From Takakia lepidozioides (taxonomy: Eukaryota; Streptophyta; Takakiopsida; Takakiales; Takakiaceae), in NCBI GenBank assembly GCA_030704615.1, contig CM060731.1, positions 87,400,756 through 87,464,755 on the forward strand: 64,000 nucleotides of DNA, read 5' to 3'. Numbering within the stretch: the stretch's first letter is position 1; each line of letters starts with the position of its first letter. A program made the position numbers and the translations under genes. Below are positions 20,920 to 31,667 of this stretch, one piece after another. The notes beneath the pieces were generated by a model. That model had not been told where the DNA came from. It saw nothing but the letters and a program-made list of their open reading frames with translations, and made no database searches.

Positions 20920-22500
20920 TTTGAGACCAACAGGGGACAGTGCACATTATTAAATAACGAATTTTGAAAGTATATTCTTAGATAAATATTTATTCGCTCA
21001 GATACAAAACACACCCTTACGGGGAAGAGAGTTTGCCTCGTGCCTTGCTGAATTGCGTCTGCTACTCTCTGTAATCTAACAGGCTTCACTTTTTGCCTCT
21101 GTTGTCCCACATTGACTGGGGTCAGAAAAGTTCATTCCACAACTTCTCCTCATCTCTGTTACCTGTTTATGGATACTTTCCTATTGTCACTTTGGCAGTA
21201 TCATGTCAAAGTCACTCAAAAACTATCTACCATTCTACCCATGATCATCTACCCATGCAGGTTTTCTTGTGTAGCTATCCTTCCACAGGGAATCATCGTA
21301 ATCTGGAGCTTGAAATCCGGCTCTCTGGATGATCTGGACCCACACTCTATCCTTGCTCCTTCAGCTATCCATGCCTCTACACAGATCATGCATATATCCT
21401 TGCATTGTTGTTAGCAGCTGACAAATGACAACCTACATTTGTTCCAGCAAACACCCAACTCAACTTATCACACACTAGTTCCTATTCTCAATTGCATCTG
21501 CTACTCTCTGTAATTCAACAGGCATTTACCTTTTTGCCTCGGTTGTCCCACCATTGACTGGGGTCAGAAAAGTATTCATTCCATAGCTTCCCCTCATCTC
21601 CGTTAAACTTGTTTGTCGATACTTTCCTGTTGTCACATTGGAAATATATGTCAAAGTCACTCCAAACTAGATTCACTCAACCAGCTAACTTGCAGACATT
21701 GAAATTTAGGGCGGTTTTGATAAGAGGGGAAAAACACAGGGTGAAATGTGTTGAAGAAGGTGCCTTTTAGTAGCACACTCTATCCGTTGCTCCTTCAGCT
21801 ATCTATGCCTCTACACAAAATCATGCATACAAGCAATCATTCCAGCAAACACCCCCAACCCTACTTATCAATGAGCAACGAAGCTAACTTACATAATTCA
21901 ATATGCATCTCAGGGCCGAGACTGATGAGAGGGCAAAACAGGCTGAAATAGGTTGAAGAATAAGGTGCCCTCACCACATTGTCCTCGACCTTGTATCATG
22001 ACCCATGGAGGATTTGACTGACCATGAACCCAAGAGGACCTCTTGTGTGTGCTGCTTGTGTCTAGTTAGGTAATGTCGGATTGGTCAGTGAGAACCACCA
22101 CACGGTGCAGCTGAGTGGGCAGAGATTGAAACCACGGCCTGCTAAGACCAAGCTAACTCTCCCAAGAACCTTGTAAACATCAGGAAGAATACCAAATCAT
22201 GGTACTAAAGAAGCCAACAACCACATTTGCAAGATGGACAAACTTCTTCACATCGTACATTAAGAAAAAACCACACCTTGCGATTGCGGTTGTCCCACCA
22301 TCGTGAAGGATCTTCAAGAAACTCATGCCAGCTCTGCTCCGTGCTGTAAAATCAGGGCCGAGCGGGTAGAGATTGAAACACGGCCTGCTAAGACGAAGCT
22401 GACTCTCCCAAGAACGGCGAGCTCCCAACCGAAACCTAAGCCCTGTCACGTCACTTGCTTCAAGAGCTCGCAAATTCCAGTTGACTTCTATTTGATTTAA

Positions 22501-22674
22501 TATCATGTACGTTACAAGCTGGGAAAAGATCTCAAGTTAGAGGTTCAGAGGTTGCCTGCAGCAGCTAAGCTTGGGAGGTCAACACAAATGTATGACTACT
22601 TATACAAGCAAAAAGATGTGCATGGCAGCAGTACAGTTGAAGCTGGAATGATTCCAAAGATCTTGGAATGTAGA
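22501..22674 (+). other. Unrecognised coding-like segment within the CACTA
   Basis: An open frame reads RYKLGKDLKLEVQRLPAAAK, then MYDYLYKQKDVHG, and ends in TAA. Composition is protein-like and it lies in the same interval (about 22.42-23.83 kb) that carries captured exons and is absent from the large CACTA. No family recognised; possibly another captured exon. Confidence 0.3.
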
Positions 22675-22762
22675 TAAGTACTCTACTCTTACTTTGGGAA
22701 TGATTGTGATGGATTCGATGCACTAGTTATAAAAATTCCCAAGAGTAAAGGGCGAAACGAAC

Positions 22763-23799
22763 CTTCAGGAAGGTAGCATCTGCAGAGGGCACGCTCTCGA
22801 ACATGTTTCCACCGACTAGCTTCACTCCTGCACCCATTACAACGCACCCATGGTTACCCCATAATGCCCTACGTAAATTGAACAATATGAGGAGCTTTTT
22901 GGTCACACTCGTAGAATCAAGTTATGATTGTGGGTCCAAGCTCAGCTTCTCTCTCCGCCTCTTCATAACTATTCCAATGGTAATCCTGCTCTGAATACCC
23001 GAAGTTCTTTTCGCAAGTAACCTTCTCAGTGTCAATTCAACAGAACCGGTACATCTGATTCCACTTACGACTATATGTATACACGTTGCGTCATAGATTG
23101 TCCTTTGTTCGAAGTTTGAACACCCCCTAACTGCAACACCAGAAGAAGGCCCAGACTGACTGGTACAGAATTGTTGGACACCAAAGAGGTCCGCAGTCTT
23201 CCTACTCATGTTGCAACTCACAACTGGTGGTCGCTGAATCCATGGGATCCTTACCGCAACATTTACTGATTGAGCACATTTTTATTTTATTTTTTGCCTT
23301 GCAAGAGAAAGGAAGAGATTTAGTCAACAGAACTAAGAACCCTCCGAGAGGAGGAGACAACAAATTGAGCACATTTCACATCTTCAAATCAGTGAACTTG
23401 AAAAACCAGGGAATACACGTATGCGACGGAGATACCAGGTAAGTGAGGAGCCAGCTCCACAACATGGGGTTGGTCAAAGCTGATGGCTTGATTGCTCGGA
23501 TACTTTTTCACCAACATTTCCATGCACGCTCCCACACCTCCTCCAACGTCTACAATGCTTCCAAGTCCCTTGAACCCACTGTATGTGTTCAGAATATCCT
23601 GCATCGATGTGAGAGAAAGCGCCGTCATTGATCCATGGAACACTTTTCCATAATGTTGGCCAGCCGCATCCTCCATCCACTCGTAGAAGGATGTGCCATG
23701 AACTTTGGCGAAAGCACTTTCTCCCACACATACCGTAGCGTTTCTAGGGTTGATTGCTTCAGATGCGAAGGTTGCTCCAACTGCGGGCCTCCCATGCAT
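22763..23799 (-). pseudogene. Captured caffeate/flavonoid-type O-methyltransferase exons
   Basis: The exon from about 23799 to 23436 carries GSIVDVGGGVGACMEML (SAM motif I, D-V-G-G-G-x-G), YPSNQAISFDQPHVV and APHLPG, all in the order of plant COMT-like enzymes. It joins, through a GT..AG intron (22828-23435) and in phase, an exon at 22763-22827 reading GVKLVGGNMFESVP and DATFLK, the next conserved block. The catalytic His region and the C-terminus, plus the N-terminal dimerisation part, are absent. Splice sites are intact, so genomic DNA rather than cDNA was captured. It lies wholly inside the 4.16-kb CACTA and is antisense to the usual element orientation. Confidence 0.8.
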
Positions 23800-24605
23800 G
23801 TTTGCCCTTACTCCCGCTCGCTCGCTCGCTCTAAGTCCCAGCCCTCTCTCTCTCTCTCCCTCCCGCTTGCTCTAAGTTTGTTCACGCTACCGTGATGGGC
23901 AACTTTTTAAGTTTTTTAACCTTTTTGTAAACCCTAAAAGCCCATTTTTTCTTTTTCTTTTTCTTTTTCTTTTCTTTTCTTAAAGGAAACCACAAGCCCT
24001 TGAGGAGGGGGGAAAATTCACCCGCCTTCATTTAAGGGCCATAAGACCTACATGACGATTAACGCCCAGACATACCGTCACGAACAATCCCACACACGGG
24101 ATAAGGGCAACGGGTTTGAACCCCAAACCACCATGGCGACACACTGTGCCACTTACCAGCCGATGTGTTTTTTTTTAAATCTTTTTGCACTTTGTTTTTC
24201 TTTTGTTTTTTTTAATTCATTCTATTGGTCAGAGTCTCCGGTTTTTCAAAATATAAATACTCATATATTATATATATAACCAGAAAAGCATGTGTCGACA
24301 CGTGCAGTCATGTAGTGATTCATCCATGTGATGATCTGGCAGAATGCATTAGAGTGAGAGTCATGAAGTCATATGTCTGTCTAGCAATATGTGCACGTCA
24401 TTCCAGTCTAGCCATGACCGTGACTGGTAGTCATATCTGCCATGCCAATATTCGTGGTCAAACATGTTTGACCTGTGTTGCGCAGAGACCGGAGCCATAC
24501 AGTCGCATATACGTCTTCCCCAGACCTGCATTATGACTTCAAAAGCATTTTACGATTGCAAATGGCATTTCTGCCACAAATCTGTCATGACTGCGCACCC
24601 ATGGG

Positions 24606-24634
24606 AGTCATAAAAGCCGCAATCTGTTGTAGTG
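24606..24634 (-). repeat. Right terminal inverted repeat of the 4.16-kb CACTA
   Basis: Reverse complement begins CACTACAACAGATTGCGGCT. Followed by TTA. Confidence 0.9.
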
Positions 24635-24899
24635 TTACTGCGAATCAAGCTTCAAAACAATCAAGCCAGCACAGCAGGGTTTAGTCATCCCTGCCGCTAA
24701 TCTATTGCAACATCTGTGCATGTTCCCCACCATCTCCTTCCTTGTCATCTTCCCCGTGATTCTAGGGCAACGTCATCGTGAATGACATCCCCTCAACGAA
24801 TGAAAAATGCATAAGGCTCACATTTCAAACAGAATCAACTTAGAGAAATTTAGTTCCAGGCCTTAAACTTCTTCCCTGTAGACATCAAAAATCCAGTGA

Positions 24900-27466
24900 G
24901 TGCCAAACATACTCCCCCCACTGGTTTCACACTACACCCCTACCCAAACCCCCGCCACTAAGCTAACCCCAACTAGTCCCCTGCTTCCACCCCTAACCCC
25001 GCGCTCTACCAACCTCGACAACGCGGACGCCTTCATTATCGAAGCTATCTCAGGTATCAGAACTCAAACCTCCACCGATGAATTTGGCGCTACTTGCATA
25101 GACACTTTCTACCTATGTAAATGGGCGGGCTACCCCTCAGAAGACAACACATGGCAAATTGAGGACGACCTTTTTGGACCTCATGATGACTGTGACCCGA
25201 CACATAACCTTGATCTCCTTACCATATTTCACAAATCTACTAACACCTCGCTCATATACACCAACAACATGTCTCCCAAGTCCAGCCTATAGATGCCAGA
25301 TTCGTCCACACCCCCTTAGTTGCTCCAGAAGTGCACATCTGCATTTCGGAATGCAACCCCGACAAAGACATACTATGCACATCCCCCACTATACACTCTG
25401 GCCGACGCATGTCCAGAATATACGCTCCTCATGGACGCTACATTGGACTCATCTCGAACGACAGACTTACTTGGTTATGGCATAGATTTTCCACATCTGA
25501 TCCGTCACCCAGCCATCTAATGCCTTCTAGGCAAGACTTTGCTACCGAACTCTACTGGCTTGTTGACCGCTACTTAGGAGATACCCCCCCCAAGAAGCCC
25601 CGCCCTCTCCCCAAACTAGCACAAGCCTACTCCCACGTTACCCTCCAGCCGGACATAATATCATTCCTTATAACCTCTTTTCAAATTACACACTCCTATT
25701 ACTCTAGTCCTCTCACATGCCCAATGGAGCTCTCATCGTACTCTAGCCCACATCCCCGGGACTGCATATTTGGTGCTTCCAGCTATGCCACACAACATAT
25801 ATGGACTGGTTGCGGGTTTGCACACCCATCCCCAGGGCCATACGCACACGACGCCCTTCAATGGGCACGCCTAGCGACCCAATCCTCCCCCTCAGCTACC
25901 ACCATCCTCGTCTTAACTAACCAACAGTTGCCGACCTCCTCGCATCCCTTCCTCCATCTCCCCCCTGAGGTCACTACCTTAGCAGCTATTGATCCAGATG
26001 AGCTTCATTATCACCGTACCCCTCCCTTCCCCAAATACCTAAAGCACCGAGAGTCCACCCTAACCCTTATATACCTTGTCCATAACCCCTCTACCCCCAT
26101 CACCTTACCCACCGACTTTTCTTCCCGCCTTTCTTGCCTCCTAAAAGATACATTTGGCTTGACGGCCACCACTTTTCCCATACCCCCTACCCTGTCCATC
26201 ACTACCACCCCAGCCCGTAAGATCCCCACATGCAAATCCTGGACTAAAGCGCTACCCCGTCAATACGCCCCACTTCCCATGCAAACCCCTAATAATAAAC
26301 CTCCGGTCTTCCAGCAATCACTACATCTTAGATACCCACCTGCCAACTCGCATTACACTGATGGCTCCCTCACGGGCTCCCGTGCCGACTACGGTATCTA
26401 CCACGCCGCCACTACTCAAGGAGTTGCCCTACGACTCCCAGGCCCCGCTACCATCCTACGCGCCGAGCTCATGGCTATACATGACGCCTTCACCTAGCTC
26501 CCTCCATTCACTCCACCCCATTACATCTTTATGGATAGTCTCACCTCCCTCTTCCTCATCCGTAACCACCTTTCCCGACCATCCTCTCACCTCCATCACC
26601 CGGATCGTACTATCATCGCAGCCATCACCCATCTTGCTATTTCTTTGAAACAAACAGTCCATCTTATCAAAGTTAGATCACACACTGGCATCACTGGCAA
26701 TGAGGCCGCTGACCTCCTCGCCCAACAAGGAGCTGCTCAACCACCAGTGGAACCCTCGCCGGATCCTATACATGTCGCGCATACCCACCCTTTCTGGTTC
26801 ATCCACCCTCTTCCAGGCCCACCAGACCCTCGCCCGGTTCGTAACCTCTCAACCACTCTTACCCGAGAAACTAGCAAACAAGCCTCAACCTCCGCTAGCC
26901 ATAATAAGCTGCACATCCAGAAATGGACGCACTCTTCGGTCCTCCACCATAGATTATCTAACCACTTTTGGCACACCAAAACCACAACAAATGCGTAAAT
27001 AAAACAAACCCTCAAATTTTGGTATGCCCAATACATGGGCCACCAGCGTAAACACATTTTTTGGCCCCACCTCTTTACATCCCCAAACTGCCCGTTATGT
27101 GCTCACACTCACTCGGCCCGAGACACCTGGCCACACCTCCTCAGCCAATGTACTCACCCCACCATCCACGGCCTTCGAGTCACCCGACACAAACAGGCCG
27201 TTTGGCACATACATAAACTCCTATTACGCCGGCCTGAAACTCGGTGGTTCTCACTTATTAATGCCGGCACCTATCAAGGCAGACCCCCTGATCATATTGT
27301 ACCATCCTGGCTAATCCCATGCTCCTACCGACCACCCACATCATGTAAATGCCCTGCCAGACTATGCCCAGACATACTACTAGTTTTGGGGTTGCCTGTC
27401 AATTCCCCGCCTCCTCACGCCCCCTCTCCAAATCTTGCAATACATTTTATTGAGTTCACTTATTGA
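24900..27466 (+). pseudogene. Retroelement C-terminal region: chromodomain, unknown domain, RNase H, zinc motif
   Basis: A chromodomain (FIIEAISGIRTQ, then FYLCKWAGYPSEDNTWQIED) at about 25020-25180 ends in a frameshift near 25280. A long frame 25331-27466 follows, cut by TAG (26498) and TAA (about 26999). It contains an unassigned block of about 250 residues (PRDCIFGASSY, WTGCGFAHPSPGP, ALQWARLA, TTILVLTN). RNase H follows (SHYTDGSLTGSRADYGIY, LRAELMAIHDAF, then IKVRSHTGITGNEAADLLA), and finally a CPLCAH..W.HLLSQC zinc motif as at the ends of LINE proteins. No RT is visible upstream within the frame, so the element is 5'-truncated. Confidence 0.65.
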
Positions 27467-27787
27467 CCGGTACCCCAGCTCTTCTACGCTTGAAAAACGC
27501 CAGAAATACGCTCCACTCATTCTTGCCGGGGATGGTCAACCGGCCCTCTGACCGTTATTATAGCCGGTAGAAGAGGCGGCATCCACAATGCTAGCATCTC
27601 TGCTCTCCACACAAACTTTGGCATCCCTATACCCCCCATTCACAAATGCTTTAAAGCAGTCCACCTAACTGCACTTCGTTCCCTCACTGCCATTATCACC
27701 AACAAACAACAGCTTGAATCCACTCTCTCCGCGGCCCCTAGGCACCCTGAGATACCCCTGAGATCCCATATTTCTTAGGCCTTTTGA

Positions 27788-27910
27788 CATCCCGTATACC
27801 CCAGGGCCCCCCCTGGGGTACCTCCCCAAACCCCTATCCTATGGTTACGGGGTGCCCTCCGGGCACCCACTCGTTTTTATATAGGGCCCACCCCCGAAAG
27901 GGGGCAGTAG
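27788..27910. repeat. Three consecutive GC-rich hairpins
   Basis: TACCCCAGGG-CCC-CCCTGGGGTA at about 27796-27822, GGGTGCCC-TCC-GGGCACCC at about 27851-27869, and CCCCC-GAAA-GGGGG at about 27890-27903. They lie about 330 bp after the end of the RNase H/zinc frame and could be a structured 3' UTR of that retroelement, or a terminator-like end. Confidence 0.6.
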
Positions 27911-28059
27911 CCGCAAGGCAAAGTGGCTCTTAGTTACGCCGGCCTCAGTCGGAGTCATCTCTCTCTAAGACGAGTTAGGAAGTATTCCCATATGGAAGGT
28001 TCCTCCACCTGAGCTTGAAGCACCGGCACATGAAGAGGTGTGCGAGCCTTGCGGCCATA

Positions 28060-28570
28060 TTAGAGCAACTCAAAAGGAGAACAACGAGTGCTAGCATGTA
28101 CTGAAGTCCTATAAGCAAATACAAGTATTGGTAAAGTGATATCCCACTCCTCAGTCAGTGCCCCATTCTTCTCAAGTAGCTGGCACATGGTTCTGTTGAA
28201 TCGTTCAGTGAGCCCATTGCACTGGGGGTTGTAAGGAGCTGTCAAGCGATGCTTAACATCCAGATTGAAACACACAACCTCCATCAACTGTTTACAAAAT
28301 TTTGTACCCTGGTTAGTTAGTATTTCAAGGGGACAGCCATGCCACAACATGATTTCATCAAAAAAGAATTGAACCACCTCGTCGCTATTCTTAGCGACCA
28401 AAGGTCGAATCTCAACCCACTTAGACAGGTAATCAGTAGCCACACCAATGTAGCTAGTGCCCTTGGTCGTGGTTTTGAGAGGTCCGACTAGATCTAAGCC
28501 AACCCTTGCAAACATCTCTGTCATAGGGATTGGTTGAAGTTTAAGAGGAGCCACGGTCCTAGGTACAAAA
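28060..28570 (-). pseudogene. Ty3/gypsy integrase fragment
   Basis: The minus-strand frame reads FARVGLDLVGPLKTTTKG, YIGVATDYLSKWVEIRPL, CPLEILTNQGTKF, and NPQCNGLTERFNRTMCQLL. These are the D, D and E regions of a DDE integrase core. The second acidic residue of the usual LTDQGxxF is Asn here, so it would be inactive. It is cut at about 28570, where unrelated RT sequence begins. Ends SPFELL-TAA. Confidence 0.8.
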
Positions 28571-28573
28571 GTT

Positions 28574-28830
28574 TTAGACAATGGGACGATGGTCACAGAG
28601 AAATTGTGAAGCGAGGGCTGGCGCAACCAACGCCCAACTGCCGAGGAAAGCCGACGGGGCGGTAGTGACAGTGGACAAAAGACCCACACCACCGGAGGAG
28701 ATGGGCAGGGTGGCTTGCTGTCGTGGCAAAAGTCCCTGAACACCCTCCAGAGATGTTGGTCCTAACAATCTCCCAAAAATAGTCATCATGGTAGTATCAA
28801 ACACAGATAAGAGGTGTGGGAAATCTGGGC
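28574..28830 (-). pseudogene. Non-LTR RT C-terminal fragment
   Basis: Reads FGRLLGPTSLEGVQGLLPRQ, ATLPISSGGVGL, AFLGSWALVAPALAS, a pattern found near the end of a plant/algal LINE-type reverse transcriptase. It is in the same frame as, but distinct from, the adjoining integrase fragment, marking a chimeric junction. Confidence 0.5.
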
Positions 28831-29068
28831 AGAGTTTCACCAACATGGCACCCGAAATCTTGTTGGTCGATTCTGCCGGCCCGTTTCTTTGCGGGTAGTA
28901 CGTTGTCGATTTCCGGTATGTAACCATGAATTCTTCTGTCAGAATCTCAATGGTCTTGTTGATGAAGTGGACCTCTTAGTCGCTTACCAGCTCCAATGGA
29001 CGGCCAAACCTGGTAATTATCATCTCGTAAAGGAATTTTGCTGTGCTAGCCACCGTGTTGTTTCGTAG

Positions 29069-29560
29069 GAATCTTGGCCAAACCAGGATCTCAAGCTAGA
29101 TCGGGAGGTCTTCATTCAGGCCTTCACGCGCAGTCCCCATCTTGCAGCGGCAGGTCCTTCCGGTCTCCTGTATGAGCACTTACGCGATTGTTTCTCTCCA
29201 CAGGACTCTGCTAGTGGCTTCTCTCAGCTATTTCAGGTTTGCTCCTTTATTGCTGCCAGCCGTATCCCTGCCCCAGTTGCCCGTCTCCTTGGGGCCTCCA
29301 GATTGTTGGCTATGAGCAAACCCTTAGGTATTGGCATCCACCCTATCGCAGTTGGAGAGGTTCTTTACCGCCTTGTCAGCCGCTCATTTTGCCTTCAGTT
29401 TTGAGACGCCTCTCCGGACACCTCTTTCCTCACCAGTTTGGGGTCGCCACTCCAGGAGGTTGCAAGGCGGTGGTTCAGGGGATTTGTGCAGCTCTTGAGA
29501 GTACGAGGGACTACAGCAAGGCAGTGACCTGCGGGCCCGGTTAGACGATCTGTTCAGGTT
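29069..29560 (+). pseudogene. Non-LTR RT fragment, opposite strand
   Basis: Reads AAAGPSGLLYEHLRDCF, ARLLGASRLLAMSK, IHPIAVGEVLYRLVSR, then after a shift FGVATPGGCKAVVQGICAAL. This is the fingers/palm part of a reverse transcriptase (G-P-S-G, I-R-P-I-A-V-G-E, G-V-x-x-G-G/C-E). It probably comes from the same family as the minus-strand piece at 28.6-28.8 kb. Confidence 0.65.
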
Positions 29561-29577
29561 GGAGGAATTGCAATGGG

Positions 29578-30261
29578 ATGCAAAGGAGACGGCCTTGGAA
29601 AGGTCCCTATAAAATACGAACGTTGTTCCCCAACAACACAATCGAATTAGAGATGCTGGGAGGAGAGTACACCGCGTTGGTCAATCAGAACAAACTACGC
29701 CGTTATCAATCTCCAGGAGGAGAATTGTTGGTAAAAGAAGGGGATGAAAGAAGAACGGTAGCAACAAGATAAATGGAGGTGATGCGGATCAAAGTTTGCC
29801 CAAACAAAGGTAAAACAGCCTACGAAGATAGGAAAGACAACGAGGAAAGCTTGATATACGAAGCTACCAATAGCAACGAAAAAAGAACCCTAAACGAAGT
29901 CAAGTCCACCTACGAGGACGCGAATGACAACGAGAGCACGTTGTACAAAGGCAAGACCGCCTACGACACGACGAGAAGCCACGAGGTTAACTATCGCTAC
30001 AAGGGAAGCGAAGGGATGAAAATGACAACTTGGATGGAAGGACTTTTATCCGGAAGGAATGACGGCGGTTATTGTATAACCAACCCTACGGTACAAAAAG
30101 TACCATGGAATGAAGCACAAGCGAAAAAAAAGGTAATGAATAGAGCGGCCCGGAAGGACAGCGATGATAAAAGCGCGGCGGAGCGTGAAGAAGAAACGGC
30201 GGAAAAGGAACTAGGGGCACTCCCGCGCACCCGCGCACACCCGACTTACGCCATTTTTTGA
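29578..30261 (+). pseudogene. Gypsy pol C-terminus and trailing charged ORF
   Basis: 29578-29772 reads WKGPYKIRTLFPNNTIELE and VNQNKLRRYQ, the C-terminal beta-barrel segment of gypsy integrases (GPY module). A TAA at 29770-29772 is followed in frame by a 162-aa K/E/N-rich ORF (29773-30261) with repeated (K/S)TAYE/STYEDxxDNE motifs and no recognised domain. The left flank of the large CACTA starts soon after. Confidence 0.5.
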
Positions 30262-30489
30262 GAGAATAGTGAGGCTCGGGGAAGACGTTACGCAAGAACA
30301 CTCAGTGAGTATTCAGAAGGACTCGAGGTCGCTAATTGGCAGCAACAAGAGGACGGAAGGAAAACATTGAATCGAAGATGCGGACAAGAGGTGGAAGGGA
30401 AATGCGAGACTGCCAGCAAAGGACAGCACAAAGCAGCAGCAACTTCAGGATACGCTTGCAAAAGGACGATGGGGAGGAAGGCAGAGAAG

Positions 30490-30492
30490 AGG
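30490..30492. other. Target-site duplication AGG, left
   Basis: AGG directly before the CACTA terminus; the identical AGG follows the right terminus at 43155-43157. Confidence 0.9.
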
Positions 30493-30521
30493 CACTACAA
30501 CAGATGAGCGTTTTTATGACT
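30493..30521 (+). repeat. Left terminal inverted repeat of the 12.66-kb CACTA
   Basis: Begins CACTACAACAGATGAGCGTT, then TTTATGACT. Confidence 0.95.
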
Positions 30522-30695
30522 TCACATATGACTATTTTTTCAGTCTTATATGCGTTCATGACTACATCACTCTGTAGTGAAAAAACCCTGTCATAGCGAC
30601 TAGTCTTTAGGACTGCGTTTTGCAAGTCATATCCATGACTGCTTGCGTGGCACCTGGAGTCCTGCTGCAGAGAGGGTTGCAGTCACAACTATATG

Positions 30696-31090
30696 ACTAA
30701 TATATGACTACATTGTCTGTTGAGCGCTGCCTACATGGAGAGGCTTCAGCGGGACACGTGCGCCACTGCGCAAGCGACACGTCATGCATTCGTCAGGGGA
30801 TCATATGACTATATGTCTGCAAAGTGATGCCTACATGGAGAGGCGACGGATGGACACGTGCGCCACTGCGAATTTGACATGTCACGACTTCTTGCCATGA
30901 TCATATGACTACATGTCTGCACAGTGATGCCTACATGGAGAGGCGCTAGCGAGACACGTGTGCTATGGCAGATTTCACACGTGGTGACTACATGACTCGC
31001 TCATATGACTACAGGGATGTCTACATGGAGAGATATTAGCGGGACACCTGTTGCACTTGAGATGTGACATGTGGCACACAGACAAAATAT
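30696..31090. repeat. Subterminal tandem repeat, four units of about 100 bp
   Basis: Each unit contains ATATGACTAC..., CTACATGGAGAG and GACACGTG/GACACCTG in that order, starting at about 30696, 30804, 30905 and 31005. Subterminal repeats of CACTA elements are bound by the TNPA-type protein. Related TATGACTA words also occur at 42830-43130 and inside intron 1 of the transposase gene (36660-36860). Confidence 0.75.
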
Positions 31091-31109
31091 ATGACTAGCA
31101 TATATGACT

Positions 31110-31667
31110 ACGGATCTTTACACGTGGTGAAAATATGGATAAAGAATGTCGTGTCATATACTGCCACGTGTTCTGGTTTGAGCAAGAGTGATGCCACGTG
31201 TCATCAAGATTGTTTTCCGAAATAGTTTATATTTTTAATGTTCATATTTTAATTTTTAGTTTTCATTTAATATTTAAAAGAACAGGGAGATTGCAGCCTT
31301 GGATTTTTTTTAATGGTATTATTTTTAATATTATTATTTAAAATGAAAGTGAATTAAATGATTTAAAATCTTCATTACATGGTGAAATTCCAACATGAAA
31401 ACAGAATGGATCCCTCCTGCATACTATCAACCACAAGGAGAATGAAAATAGTCAACTACAGGGCAATACAAGCCCTATAAATCACATTACAAAAATCCAA
31501 ATGAGACCAATATCCCAATGGACACCTCAAAAGCCACAAGGTCAAAAAATCCATGCCTCAAAAGGCCCAGCCAAAAACAAGCAAGCCCACACATGGGCTG
31601 AATTGTTGTAGCTAGTATGTTCTAGTGCTATTAGAATCAAGAACTCTGTTAAACAGTGCAATACTGA
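31110..31667. other. AT-rich non-coding DNA inside the CACTA
   Basis: TATGACTA and CCACGTGT motifs persist to about 31.2 kb. After that the sequence is AT-rich with no coding frame; it is the 3' flank of the minus-strand gene. No further feature seen. Confidence 0.4.

Larger units (their letters stand above)
20476..24634. mobile_element. Non-autonomous CACTA (En/Spm) transposon, 4159 bp, TSD TTA
   Basis: The left end is CACTCCAATAGATTGCGGCT.. and the right end, reverse complemented, is CACTACAACAGATTGCGGCT..; the two match over about 28 bp. TTA lies immediately outside both ends (20473-20475 and 24635-24637), the 3-bp duplication typical of CACTA elements. No transposase is present. 21.48-22.17 kb is homologous to 42.11-42.57 kb of the 12.66-kb CACTA element, and the right subterminal part shares the palindrome TGGTCAAACATGTTTGACC-type motif (24453 versus 42979). 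It is therefore a deletion derivative or relative, mobilised in trans. It carries plant gene exons (see O-methyltransferase). Confidence 0.9.

Noticed and set aside
27488-27780. Possible Helitron 3' end near the GC hairpins
   Set aside because: Hairpins are present but no CTRR terminus or 5' TC end with an AT target could be identified.
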